NCBI RefSeq assembly: GCF_004193775.1
Contig: NC_041002.1
Span: 38,661,112-38,725,111, forward strand
DNA length: 64,000 nt
Source of the DNA: Glycine soja
Taxonomy: Eukaryota; Streptophyta; Magnoliopsida; Fabales; Fabaceae
Reading direction: 5' to 3'
Positions 46,782-58,576 of this stretch are shown one piece after another. The notes beneath the pieces were generated by a model. That model worked only from the letters and a program-made list of their open reading frames with translations, did not search any database and was not told where the DNA came from. Both the position numbers and the translations under genes were made by a program. How positions within the stretch are numbered: position 1 is the first letter of the stretch; each line of letters begins with the position of its first letter.

Positions 46782-47816
46782 CCATGTGTTTACAAAAAGG
46801 TCAGTGGGAGTGCAATTATTTTCTTAGTGTTATATGTAGATGACATATTACTAATTGGAAATGATATACCAACATTGCAAGGCACAAAGATTTGGCTATC
46901 AGAACAATTCTCCATGAAGGATTTGGGAGAAGCAATCAATATTCTAGGTATAAAGATTTATAGAGATAGATCTAAAAGGTTGCTTGGACTCTCCCAATCT
47001 ATGTACATTGATACTATCTTAAAGAGATATAACATGGATAATTCCAAATGAGGCTATTTGCCTGTAGGTGTTGGAATTACTCTTAATAGGGAGAATTGTC
47101 CAACAAGTCCTGAAGAAAGAGAACGCATGAGTAGAGTACCATATGCTAGTGCAGTGGGAGCTATCATGTACACCATGACTTGTACACATCCTGATGTCGC
47201 TTATATACTAGGTGTAACTAGTCGATATCAAGCAAACCCTGGTGAGGAACATTGGAAAGTGGTTAAGACCATACTTAAGTACTTAAGAAGAACTAAAGAC
47301 CAATTCCTCATTTATGGAGACTCTGAATTGAAACTGAAGGGTTATATTGATGCAAGCTTTGCATCAGACAAAGATGATAACAAATCCATTTTAGGATATG
47401 TTTTCACTTTAAATGGTGCAGTAAGTTGGAAAAGTTCCAAGCAAGCTACGGTAGCAGATTCAACTATTGAAGCAAAATATATAGTGGCAAGTGAAGCCAC
47501 TAAAGAAGCTATTTGGATGAAAAATGTCATATTTGAACTTGGTGTGGTTCCTTCAATAGAAGAGTTGGTCCCATTATTGTCACACAATAATGGGGCTATT
47601 GCTCAAGCAAAGGAACCAAGATCACACCAGAAGTCCAAACATATTTTGTGAATGTATCACTTGATTAGAGAGATAATAGAACATGGTGACGTTAAGATTG
47701 AAAAGGTAGATGGAAAGGAGAATGCAGCAAATCCCTTCACCAAGGCGCTTGGCAAAAAAGAGTTTGACAAGTACAAATGGGAATTAGGAATGAAGTTCAC
47801 GAATGATTGGCTCTAG
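46782..47816 (+). pseudogene. Copia pol, 3' part: reverse-transcriptase palm, connection, RNase H
   Basis: It resumes exactly where the left part was cut (PCVYKK) and includes the catalytic LYVDDILLIGND, FSMKDLGEAINILGIKIYRD, then MSRVPYASAVGAIMYTMTCT and HPDVAYILGVTSRYQANPG. RNase H reads GYIDASFASDKDDNKSILGY and TIEAKYIVASEATKEAIWMK, ending KYKWELGMKFTNDWL-stop at 47814-47816. In-frame TGA codons occur at 47049 and near 47649 (HIL-stop-MYHL, Arg expected). It is followed by the purine tract and the 3' LTR. Confidence 0.93.
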
Positions 47817-47829
47817 GCAAGTGGGAGAT

Positions 47830-49372
47830 TGTTGGGAATAAACTTGTATGCCCACGATCCAAGTCATCATGTAATCAATTCTAATTTTAATAATAAAGTA
47901 TTATTTTATTTTCATTGTCATATTTTACTATTTGACCAAATGATTCATTTGATAATGTCCTTGATTAAAATTAAAGACTTGTTATTATAATAGAGATTAT
48001 GATAATGAGAAACAAGTTTGTTCTAATTTTAATCTAAACCGTTCTTGATCATAGGATTATTGTAAATAGGATATCAATAATCCGGATAGATTAATATATA
48101 TGTGATAGCATTTATTGGATAAATATTAATAGATTTCATTTATTAATTTGCATATATAGATGAGTCACATGTTGACGTGATCATTGAACTAACTCAATTG
48201 AAATTTTCTAATGATTAAAATTTAACATAAACTGTCAATAGAAAATTCTCAAGAAGAGGTATAATAGTTTTCTTTGACCTGAGATTGTCATAGTAATTAA
48301 CAGATTATTTGTTGTATTTTGATTCCAGACACCTAATGCTTTAGAGCACTTGTTGAATGGATATTGTATATGATTAAATATCTGTAAAATTAATGATTAA
48401 TCAAGAAGGAATCCATCAACTCTTGGTAATGAGTTTGAGCTATATGAATAAAATTATATCCTAGTCAGGAAAATTAAATGAAAGAAGAAATGAGTTTCTT
48501 AAGTCATTATGAGTTAACTCAAAAGGGTTTGACAGTAATACCATACTCTGGAGTTAACCCAGAGCTGTAAAGATGAAAGAAATTATTACACTACTCTTCT
48601 AATGGTTCTTGAAAGTAAAATGCTACTTCATTCTATCCGGATATTAAGGAGTGTTACTAGATGCCTACCTTGATTAATATATTAATTTGATTGATATATT
48701 ACTAGCTTAGTATTGAACCTATGGGGTCACACACAAACAAGTGTTCTAATCTCTGTTAAAGAAATTATTTTAATATTTGATGATTAATTAAATTAGAGAA
48801 TTTAATATGATCAAATGATTAATTGATTTCAAAAAGGTGGAATATTATTATTTTTTGGCTAGCACTGAAAATATAAATAATATGAAAGATTTGGTGAAAG
48901 AAGAGAAACAAACATGTATGATTTTGTATTTGGAATTTGGGTTAAAAAGGCGGCTATATACAAGTTTGACTTGGTCAATTATTATTTCAATTTTAATTGT
49001 TAAATGGTTAGCAATAAAAGGTAACAAGAAATAATATAACTTAAAAAAGGATACTATCAATAATGATTTTGATTTGATAAGAAATTTGGTATCCTTAGCG
49101 TGCTATAAACAGAGCCTTAGGTTGTACGTTGAATGGATTCCAAAAATCACTTCTCTATTCTTATTTTTTTTACTTGTCAAAGTTGTTGACGAATAGAGGT
49201 CAGTATTGATGTGGATACACGTAGAGTCTTTACACTATTGAAGAATTTTTATGCTTCAAGAACTCATCAATAGGTACACCTTTTAATATGTCATTTGTTT
49301 ATAATATAATTTAAATACAAAATATATCCTTTTATTTCGCCATGTGTGTTTTTGAACACCTTTTTTCCTACA
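47830..49372 (+). repeat. Copia 3' LTR
   Basis: It starts TGTTGGGAATAAAC and ends TTTTTTCCTACA. Its length equals the 5' LTR, and the CTAGC target duplication follows at 49373-49377. Confidence 0.93.
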
Positions 49373-49377
49373 CTAGC

Positions 49378-50355
49378 AACATTGAAATGATCTGCACCAT
49401 TTATGAACTTAAATTGCATGTGACACACATTGCTCTAGATAAGTTTATCTAGAAGAAATCTTTGATATTAATGGGATGAGTGAAAGATTCATAGAGTGAG
49501 TTACAAAGGAGCAATCCAGAAGAATCCAGATTCCAAACTCTTCTCTAAAGACTTGCAATCGATAGGCTTGAGAACTGTAACTAAGCTTAATATCATTGAA
49601 ATTTCTATTAAGAACAAAAATAATTATCCTAGTTTAAATGAGCCATTGACTACCATGGATCACCAGTAATGGACCTGATTTCCCTTTGTAGTGTCAAAAC
49701 CATCAAATCCTGGGATGAAGTGAAGTAACAGTTACGAAGTGAAAATGTCTACAATCAATGGAATTATATTTCTCAATAATTCTTAATCTACTATGTACCA
49801 AGACTATGAAATAAATTATAAAGAAAGAAATTTATGAAAGAGGAGCTTAAATTTGACCGAAAGAATCACATTGTTTCAAAAGAACACCTTCTGACAAACA
49901 AGGCTTATCTAATTATCAGAACTTTCTACTATCTCTCTCCCACTGAGTTCAAAATACCAGTGCACATGTTTAAGTAGGAGGGTAGAATTTTAACAAACAT
50001 GCAACTCATTACCTATATATCATTCCAAACTCAAATTTACTAATTGTTCATGTGACACCCTGAATACTATGTCTAGCCTAATCCATATTACTTTCAATTA
50101 TATATAATTTAAAGGTAAGAAAGGAGAGGAAAGACAAAAATATGTTTCCTCTAGATTAGGTCTAAATCCTAATTGTCTAAGGCTCTAAGCTCCATCTCTA
50201 GGCTATGATTGTGATATAGCTTTGATTTCTATAAACTAAAAATACAATAATAAAAAATCTTATCTCACCATCAAAATTGTCAAAAATGAGAACAATGCAT
50301 GATTCAGAAAGAGGTTTATCACATACAAAACATATCTATGAAATATTATAGATAC
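49378..50355. other. Intron remainder of the hydrolase pseudogene
   Basis: AT-rich. The exon expected between the SEKSI and GEYLALTG exons (GFHPDAG block) is not found here or at 33600-34155, so it was lost or has decayed. Confidence 0.5.
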
Positions 50356-50532
50356 ATATAGATTTTTCTGATGCAATCCGGAATGTCCCAGGGTTTGAAA
50401 TTCCAGCCCCACCACCCATGGTAATGCCATTCAAAAGAGCCACCTGCATGGAGTTCAATATAGCATAACTTCTGTTTAGCGGTAACTAACTGGTAACATG
50501 AAAACTGATTTTAAATTATCCAATGTGTTTGC

Positions 50533-52199
50533 TGTTGGATCAAGTGGCCTCGGAATAATTAAGAAGGGGGGTTAAATTAATTATTAATGAACCTTTACTA
50601 ATTAAAAATCTATCCTTCTTAATGTTACTAGATTCAATTATGCTTTTACTATAATGTTAAGAAAGTAAAGAACAGAAATAAAAACTTAACCAAAAGTAAA
50701 AGCGATAATTAAAGTGCATAGCGGAAATTAAAAAGTGTAGGGAAGAAAAAGAAAAACACAAGAGTTTTATACTGGTTCGGCAACAACCCGTGCCTACATC
50801 CAGTCCCCAAGCGACCTGCAGTCCTTGAGATTTCTTTTCAACCTTGTAAAATCCTTTACAAGAAAAGATCCACAAGGGATGTACCCTCCTTTGTTCTCTT
50901 TGAACAACCAAGTGGATGTACCCTCCACTTGAACTGATCCACAAGAGATGTACTCTCTCTTGTTCTCAGTTATAACAACCCAATTAGATGTACCCTCTAC
51001 TTGTACCACAAAGGATGTACCCTCCAATGTGTTAAGACAAAGTTCTCAGGCGGTTAGTCCTTTGAAACTTTGTGAAGGAGAAACAAAAGATATCTCAAGC
51101 GGTTAGTCCTTTGAAATATTTTGTTTAAGAGAAAGGGAATCAAAAGAATTCTCAAACTGTGTCGTTTTGAATTCTTTGATAATGTGCATCATGCACCTTA
51201 CCTGATGCAAGCTCCATGGGAGCTTGTAGGCCTAGGATCTTCTTCATCAATGGATTCCTTTGCTTCTTGGAAGATAAATGGCAGCGGAATGGGGAAGGAA
51301 GAGAGAGAGGAGACGCCACTTCAAGGAGAAGATGAGTCTAGAAGAAGCTCACCACCATAGGAGGCCATGGATAAGAGCTTGGAGGAAGAAGGAGAAGAAT
51401 GAAGGAAGAGGGAGAGAAGAGCACGAAATTTTGTGCTCTAAATGAGCTTTGAAATCTGAAGTTTAATATTCAAATGTTCAAAGTTGAAAAAAATGCACAC
51501 ACATGACCTCTATTTATAGCCTAAGTGTCACACAAAATTGGAGGGAAATTCAAATTTCACTTGAATTTGAAATTGAATTTGTGGAGCCAAACTTTGGAGC
51601 CAAAATTTCACTAATTATGATTAGTGAATTTTAGTTATGGTTCAGCCCACTAATCCAAGATCAATTCCAAGATTCTCCACTAAGTGTGCTTAGGTGTCAT
51701 GAGGCATGAAAAGCATGAAGGACATGCACAAAGTGTGACTATATGATGTGGCAATGGGGTGTAGTAAGCAAATGCTCACCTCCCCCTCTAAAATTTAATT
51801 GGATTGGGCTTCTACCAATTCAATTAAATTTATTTCCAACCACACACATCAAATATCCACTTATTGCATGTAAAATTACAAAACTACCCCTAATACAAAA
51901 ACTAGTCTAGGTGCCCTAAAATACAAGGGCTGAAAAATCCTATATTTCTAGGGTACCCTACCTACATTATGGAGCCCTAAATACAAGGCCCAAAAATAAT
52001 GAAACCTTAATCTAATATTTACAAAGATAAGTGGGCTCGTACTTAGCCCATGGGCCCGAAATCTACCCTAAGGCTCATAAGAACCCTAGGGCCTTCTCTT
52101 GCATCTCTGGCCCAATCTACTTGGAGTTTTCTATCCAATGCCCTTGCGGGGTAGGATTGCATCATTACCCCTTCATGAACCAAGTTCATGATCTCAACA
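50533..52199. repeat. Solo-LTR-like repeat
   Basis: The segment runs from TGTTGGATCAAG to ATCTCAACA, giving TGTTG/CAACA inverse tips. It contains GTGCCTACATCCAGTCCCC and a set of GATGTACCCTCC repeats (50870-51025). I know similar sequences as repeats in legume genomes. No clear 5-bp target duplication is seen, so the ends are approximate. It lies between the hydrolase exon and the MULE unit. The short frames inside have no known motif. Confidence 0.45.
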
Positions 52200-52804
52200 G
52201 TTTCGAAAAGACCAAATTTTATACAAAAAGTGGGCACCAGTTTTTAACACTGACATACACAATATCAAATTCGTAGTTGCAATTTCATGTTTCTAGAGAT
52301 AACATTCCAATCACGAATTAATTTTACTTCGATTATATAATTCATTTCATTATAATATTAAAAATAATTTGTATTCAAAATATATTAAGATTATTGTTAG
52401 TTTGCTTCAACGATAGATTGAGGGTTGATTGTTCAACATCATAACATAATTATACAATTTACTCCAGCAAATATAGACCTGCAGTTTCTTCTTAGTGCAG
52501 GGAAGCTGTTAAATAGAAAAAAAAAGTAAAGAAAAAGAAATAAACGATGCATAATACAGTTACCTCAAGTTCGACTGCGTCTCCAAATACATGAGATTTG
52601 AACAGATTAATTATACATAAATTAATAGTAGTAGTAAATCATTAGCAGAAGTGATAGGAACATCTTTTACATGGGAATCCTGTCTTGGGCTCAACTAGTT
52701 ACTACTTTAATTTTTCAGGCATTTGCTTCAATTCATCTTCAATGTTGCATCTCACTTTGACGAGAAGGGGATGGCCCTGATCACTACCTGATGGTATAAG
52801 GGAG
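52200..52804. other. Sequence between the LTR-like repeat and the MULE unit
   Basis: A minus-strand frame at about 52705-52800 (SGSDQGHPLLVKVRCNIEDE, ending before a TAA) looks coding-like but I cannot name it, and it ends at the MULE border. Another short stretch at 52562-52600 ends in a GTAACT donor. No firm gene. Confidence 0.3.
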
Positions 52805-53159
52805 TTGCTAGGTGCACCCAGCAATTTATTGAAAGTACGATTTTGCCCTTCAGTAAAAAAATTTAAAACATTTAAAAACGTTTCCCTCCCCTCTCCCGGA
52901 ATCACTCACGCCCTCTCCTCCTCTTGCTTATGCTTTTCCCTCTTCCGCGACCCTGTGAGTTCTCCTCCTCCGCGAGCCCGGCTACTGCTTTTATTTCGGT
53001 TGGACGCCATTTCCGTTCGAGGTAGGTGTCGTTAACCTTCCATTAGCTTTTATTATGCACTGTGTAGTTGTAGCATTAGGCTAGGTTAGAAGAACCATAG
53101 GTTAGAGGAACCATAGGATAGAAGACGAGAGCAGGAAAGGCCGGAAAAAATGGGGAAAG

Positions 53160-53435
53160 AGGTTCATGGCGGAACCTTCTGGTAGACCCGTTATGGGTTC
53201 TTTTGGAACTTCCGAAAGAAGATTTTCCGGAAACTTTCCGGAAGAAGTGATCTTCCGGAAGTAACCAAACGTCTTCCGGAAGTCTCTTGGAAAACCTCTT
53301 CCAGATACTTTCCGGAAGAAGGGTTCTTCCGGATGACCTTTGGAATTTCTGGAAGAGCTTCCCGGAAGAAGTGGTTCTTCCGAAATTGTTTCGGAAGAAC
53401 TACTTCTTCCGGAAGTGTGTGTTTTTTTTTTAAAA
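53160..53435. repeat. Cluster of CTTCCGGAAG palindromes
   Basis: About a dozen exact or near copies of the self-complementary decamer CTTCCGGAAG, often followed by AAG, occur in about 270 bp. Related clusters are at 63209-63260 and 63946-64000. They sit in the subterminal parts of the MULE unit, so they could be transposase-binding sites. That role is inferred. Confidence 0.8.
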
Positions 53436-53799
53436 AAAAAATTGGTTTGTTATTTTTTTAAAAAATAATTATTATATATTTTTTTATTATTTTTGTTTTT
53501 GAGATTTTAGAAAAATGAGGCTTGGGTTTTTGATGTCATGTGTTTTTTTATAATTTTAATTGTGTATTTTTAGTAAATATTAAATTGTAAATTATTTATT
53601 TTTTTGGTTGATAAAAGAAGTTGTGTTTGTTTTTGTTTTTTGTTTATTTTTTTAAATTAGTGTTTTTGTGTATAAATGAAGTTGTTTATTTTTATAAATA
53701 AAGTTGTGTGCGTTTTGGAAATTTTTAAAAAATACTATTTTTTTATAAATTATATAAATAAAGTTGTTTATTTTATTATAAAAGAAGTATTTTTTTTAA

Positions 53800-54400
53800 A
53801 ATAAAGTTGTGGATGTTTACTAATTAATTAATTTTACATCAGTTGTGTTTTTTTTTTATAAATGAAGTTGTTTATTTTTTTTTAGATTAAGTTGTGGATA
53901 TTTTTTTATTAATTAAATAATTATACATTAGTTGTGTATTTTTTATAAATGAAGTTGTGTATTTTTTTTAAAATTAAGTTGTGGATATTTTTTATTTAAT
54001 TAATTTTACATTAGTTGTGTTTTTTTTAAATGAAGTTGTTTATTTTTTTTTTAAAAATTAAGTTGTGTATATTTTTTATTTAATTAATTTTACATTAGTT
54101 GTGTTTTTTTAAATGAAGTTGTTTATTTTTTTTAAATTAAGTTGTGGATATTTTTTATTTAATTAATTTTACATTAGTTGTGTTTTTTTTAAATGAAGTT
54201 GTTTATTTTTTTTAAATTAAGTTGTGGATATTTTTTATTTAATTAATTTTACATTAGTTGTGTTTTTTTTAATGAAGTTGTTTATTTTTAAAAAAAAAAT
54301 TAAGTTGTGCATGTTTAGTAATAATTTTTTTTACATTAGTTGTGTTTTTTTATAAATGAAGTTGTTTAATTTTTTTAAAAAAATTATGTTGTGTATGTTT
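53800..54400. repeat. AT-rich tandem repeat of about 81 bp, about 7 copies
   Basis: Units recur at about 53836, 53925, 54008, 54092, 54171, 54251 and 54333. Each contains ACATTAGTTGTGTTTTTT, AATGAAGTTGTTTATTTTT and ATTAAGTTGTGGATATTTTT. It lies in the presumed promoter side of the plant-mobile-domain gene. Confidence 0.85.
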
Positions 54401-54516
54401 TAAAATAATTTGATTTAAGTTAGTCTTATTTGTTTATAAATAAAGTTGTTTTGTTATAAAGAAAATTGTGTATATTTTGACCGAAAAAAATACGTGTTCG
54501 ACATGATTTGTAGATC

Positions 54517-56565
54517 ATGGCCAGAACACGAGGTTTAGGTCGTGCGATAGGTAGAGTTGTAGGCAGAGATAGACCTGCTGATGAGGATGTTGCTGATGTT
54601 CCTGAGAGGCATAGGCCTACTGCCTCAGCCCGTAGGCTATGCGTTCATCAGATGACTACGGAGGGACGTGATATGGCTGAGGATGTCGCTGACATGAATG
54701 ACGATGTCCTTGAGCAGGCTATGGAGGCACCTGAGATGCATGCGGATGCACAGGGTGCTGATAATGGTGAGGGGTCAGATGGTGATGATGCTGCTGAGGG
54801 ATTCCCTGGTGGTCCACGAGACCCGTCAGTGCTCACATCATTTGTCGAGCATGTTGCACATGCGGTTTGGAGTAGACAAGTATTTTAATTTGTTAATTAT
54901 TTGTCATTGTTGATTTATTTGTTTATGATTAATTTTTTTTAATAATTGTATAATTTGTACTTCAAATCAGGAACGTCCTGATTTGAAGTTAGTGTCACAT
55001 GGGAGGAAGGTGGCACTGATTGGGAGGCCAGTGCCTGAGATTGAAGGCCTGGTGGCTGCCACAGGATTAAGTCCACTGATAGATTGTTTAGTTATTACTG
55101 GCGATCCTGGACTTATATCCGCATTTGTGGAGAGGTGGCACAGTGAGACTAGCACCTTCCACCTTCCTGTAGGAGAACTGACGATCACATTGGATGATGT
55201 GTCGTCCATCCTACATTTACCCATCACTGGCGCCTTGCACAGTTTCCACGCTCTTTCTACGGAGGAGGCCAGATTCTTGCTTACGGAGTTGCTGGAAGTG
55301 TCTGCCGAGGAGGCCAGAGCTGAGACAGCACTCACACGTGGAGCATATGTACGATTAGGATGGGTTCGTGACATTTATGAGACCAGATGTCAGGCCCGGC
55401 GGTGGATTGTAGCAGCTCGCGCTTATCTGCTGCACCTTGTCAGTTGCACTCTTTTTGCTAATAAGAGTGCAACATACGTGCATGTGGTCCACCTTGACGC
55501 TTTCCGGGACCTCGCTCATAGTGGTGGTTACGCTTGGGGGGTTGCTGCGCTGGTTCATATGCATGACCAGTTAGATGAGGCTTGTAGGACCACCACCCGA
55601 CAGCTTGCGGGGTACTTGACGCTACTTCAGGTAAAGTTTGTGTTTATTAATATGTTACGTTCGATTATGATTTAAACATGTTTTTATGTTATGTTAACCT
55701 CAATTATTGTGTAGTGTTGGATCTATGAGCACTTCCCTAGTGTGCACCAGTGCGTGACTGACGATACATACCAGGAGACGTCCCCACGTGCTTCCCAGTG
55801 GTTGACGTCGAAGGCGCACATGAAGGGAATCACAGGAGCACCCTACAGGGCATGTTGTGATGGTTTGACCGTCAGAGATGTGTCCTGGTTGCCGTACACG
55901 GAGCATCGGGGGGTTAGGGCGTTTTAGGAGATTTCATCTTTCCAGGGTCAGCTCAGATGGGGACCTATGGTCGTCACGGTTCGACCGGAGAGGGTGGTAC
56001 GCCAGTTCGGTTACATCCAGAGCATCCCTCCGCCGCCTGTTAGTGCACGATAGTCACACGATCAGATAGATGACAGGTGGATGCAGTTTGCAGATCAGTT
56101 ACTACCTGCGGGTCAGCTTTGTCTAGTGCCTGGGCAGGTATCTGCGGATTACATGGAGTGGTTTTTCCGCATATCTCACCCATTCATGACACCGACCCAG
56201 GCAGGTGACCAACAGAGGGATGCACCAGCTGCAGACCCTGAGGACTACATACAGCCGCCCAGCCCCCAGGTTCCAGTGGCATTTGACCCCCCTCCACATG
56301 TGGTAAGATTATTTGCGCGTTTAATGTTTTATGAGTTGTTGTTTATTTTAAATTTCATAATAAATGTTTTTAATGACTTTGACAGGATGATTATGAGGGA
56401 TATGAGGCGATTGCACAGAGGTTGGAGCGTGTGCTCAACCTTAGGATAGTCACTGCAGGCACAGAGTTATATGACATTATGCAGGACTGCCTGACGATCG
56501 CGAGAGGGGGACCCAGTGCTGATGGGACGATCAGGGCTCGTCAGAGACGCCGCACGGACCATTGA
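54517..56565 (+). pseudogene. Plant mobile domain (PMD, MAIN-like) gene with two in-frame TAG codons
   Basis: Exons 54517-54879, 54971-55630, 55715-56302 and 56386-56565 have clean GT/AG borders and keep phase, giving 597 codons. The first exon encodes an Arg- and then acidic-rich start (MARTRGLGRAIGRVVGRDRP). The PMD begins near residue 125 with RPDLKLVSHGRK and includes FVERWHSETSTFHLPVGELT, ITLDDVSSILHLPITG, YLLHLVSCTLFANKSATYVH and WIYEHFP. TAG codons at 55925-55927 (codon 412) and 56051-56053 (codon 454) interrupt exon 3. Homology continues past both (EISSFQGQLRWGPMVVTV, MQFADQLLPAGQLCLVPGQV). PMD proteins of the MAIN/MAIL family act in genome stability and silencing, and transposon-borne PMD forms are known. 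A 411-aa product is possible if the message is made. Confidence 0.88.
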
Positions 56566-56936
56566 TTATTGTATTTATTTTTTGTGTTGTAGTTGACATG
56601 AATATTTGTAATTATTACAGTTTTTGTTTAATATAGTTGACGTGTTTTTCACTGTTTATTATTTTATAATATAGTTTATTATTCCGATTGTTTGTGGTCC
56701 TTAAGCGAAGTTTACGGCTGTTTTAAATTTATTTTTAAAAAAACGGAACCTAGAATCATGAGTTTTGTTTGCAAGAATTACATAAAAAATAAAAGTTTTT
56801 AAAATCATTAATAATTCATAATTCATAATTTACACCATTAATATATAAGGTTGTACCAAAAACTAAATATTTTAAAAAAATTATATGACAATGAAATCGC
56901 CATATAAGATACTACAAGGATGACTTTAAAAAAAAT

Positions 56937-58460
56937 CCATGTTCAAGTACCCATGTTTGGGATTTTTTTGCGTGGGTGTGCCAGTGCCGTGTGACAATGG
57001 AGGGTGGCCATTTCTCATATTTGGACATCAAAGAACCCAAAAAAAATATTCCCGTTCCCCGGTTCCGTCAACTAACACATCAAAACAAAGCCTGAAAATC
57101 CAAAAAAATAGGAAATTGACCCTTTTTCCATGTTCAAGTACCCATGTTTGGGATTTTTTTGCGTGGGTGTGCCAGTGCTGTGAGACAATGGAGGGCGGCC
57201 ATTTCTCATGTTTGGACGTCAAAGAACCCAAAAAAAATAGTCCCGTTCCCCGGTTCCGTCAACTAACACGTCAAAACAAAGCCTGAAAATCCAAAAAAAT
57301 AGGAAATGGACCCTTTTTCCATGTTCAATACCCATGTTTGGGATTTTTTTGCGTGGGTGTGCCAGTGCCGTGAGACAACGGAGGGTGGCCATTTCTCATG
57401 TTTGGACGTCAAAGAACCCAAAAAAATAGTCCCGTTCCCCGGTTCCGTCAACTAACACGTCAAAACAAAGCCTGGAAATCCAAAAAAATAGGAAATGGAC
57501 CCTTTTTCCATGTTCAAGTACCCATGTTTGGGATTTTTTTGCGTGGGTGTGCCAGCGCCCTGAGACAATGGAGGGCGGCCATTTCTCATGTTTGGACGTC
57601 AAAGAACCCAAAAAAAATAGTCTCCTTCCCCGGTTCCATCAACTAATACGTCAAAACAAAGCCTGAAAATCCAAAAAAATAGGAAATGGACCCTTTTTCC
57701 ATGTTCAAGTACCCATGTTTGGGATTTTTTTGTGTGGGTGTGGCAGTGCCCTGAGACAATGGAGGGTGGCCATTTCTCATGTTTGGACGTCAAAGAACCC
57801 AAAAAAAATAGTCCCATTCCCCGGTTCCATCAACTAACACGTCAAAACAAAGCCTGAAAATCCAAAAAAATAGGAAATGGACCATTTTTCCATGTTCAAG
57901 TACCCATGTTTGGGATTTTTTTGCGTGGGTGTGCCAGTGCCCTGAGACAATGGAGGGCGGCCATTACTCAAGTTTGGACGTCAAAGAACCCAAAAAAAAT
58001 AGTTTCCTTCCCCGGTTCCGTCAACTAACACGTCAAAACAAAGCCTGGAAATCCAAAAAAATAGGAAATGGACCCTTTTTCCATGTTCAAGTATCCATGT
58101 TTGGGATTTTTTTGCGTGGGTGTGCCAGTGCCGTGAGACAATGGAGGGTGGCCATTTCTCATGTTTGGACGTCAAAGAACCCAAAAAAATAGTCCCGTTC
58201 CCCGGTTCCGTCAACTAACACGTCAAAACAAAGCCTGGAAATCCAAAAAAATAGGAAATGGACCCTTTTTCCATGTTCAAGTACCCATGTTTGGGATTTT
58301 TTTGCGTGGGTGTGCCAGTGCCCTGAGACAATGGAGGGCGGCCATTTCTCATGTTTGGACGTCAAAAAACCCAAAAAAAATAGTCTACTTCCCCGGTTCC
58401 GTCAACTAACACGTCAAAACAAAGCCTGAAAATCTAAAAAAATAGGAAATGTACCCTTTT
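56937..58460. repeat. 191-bp tandem satellite, eight copies
   Basis: Units start with CCATGTTCAAGTACCCATGT at 56937, 57128, 57319, 57508, 57699, 57890, 58081 and 58271. Each includes GCGTGGGTGTGCCAGTGCC, GGACGTCAAAGAACCC and CCGGTTCCGTCAACTAACAC. Copies differ by only a few bases, so the array is young or homogenised. The short frames over it on both strands are periodic artefacts. It fills the space between the convergent PMD and PB1-like genes. Confidence 0.95.
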
Positions 58461-58576
58461 AACAATTATTTTTTTGGACCACTGAAACAACACATTCAAC
58501 TTTATTATGGGAATTAAACACGTCGTAAACAGATAAAGGTTACATCAACGAAAAAACAAAAAATTAAACATCACAT

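Larger units (their letters stand above)
34161..49372 (+). mobile_element. Full-length Ty1/Copia retrotransposon with a nested Gypsy insertion
   Basis: Two LTRs of equal length (1543 bp) bound it, and CTAGC is duplicated exactly outside (34156-34160 and 49373-49377). An initiator-Met-type primer site follows the 5' LTR and a purine tract (about 47817-47829) precedes the 3' LTR. The order gag, zinc knuckle, protease, integrase, reverse transcriptase, RNase H defines Copia. It sits inside an intron or lost exon of the hydrolase pseudogene, in the opposite orientation. A Gypsy element interrupts its reverse transcriptase. Several stops make it inactive. Without the Gypsy insert it would be about 7.8 kb. 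Confidence 0.95.
32472..50443 (-). pseudogene. 3-hydroxyisobutyryl-CoA hydrolase-like gene (mitochondrial type), split by a Copia insertion
   Basis: Minus-strand exons with AG/GT borders: 50356-50443 (VALLNGITMGGGAGISNPGT), then after the insertion about 33512-33596 (GEYLALTGEKLNGV), 33305-33426 (LPLIIEQLGKLVTDDPSVIE), 33070-33169 (LKEASPLSLKV), 32872-32972 (IREGRFQTLDQCLLREYRMA), 32753-32794 (GVRARVVDKDLAPK) and 32472-32591 (WDPPTLEKVSQDMVDQYF, stop at 32472). The family belongs to the crotonase fold and works in valine breakdown. MGGG is its oxyanion-loop region. The exon with GFHPDAG is not found and exons before VALLNG lie outside or are lost. Lesions: a disrupted frame after KLNGV, an extra A in an A-run (8 bases) and loss of the start of exon 33070-33169, and a one-base deletion near the 3' end of exon 32872-32972 (GDFCEG expected). 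It is a clear pseudogene. Confidence 0.9.

Noticed and set aside
54648..54836. Ser/Pro-rich minus-strand frame
   Set aside because: Antisense of the first PMD exon.
56939..58409. Several overlapping frames of 60-115 codons on both strands
   Set aside because: They repeat with the 191-bp satellite and share one another's sequence; not genes.
56937..58460. Possible CRISPR-like repeat array
   Set aside because: Units are 191 bp with no unique spacers, in a plant genome; it is a tandem satellite.
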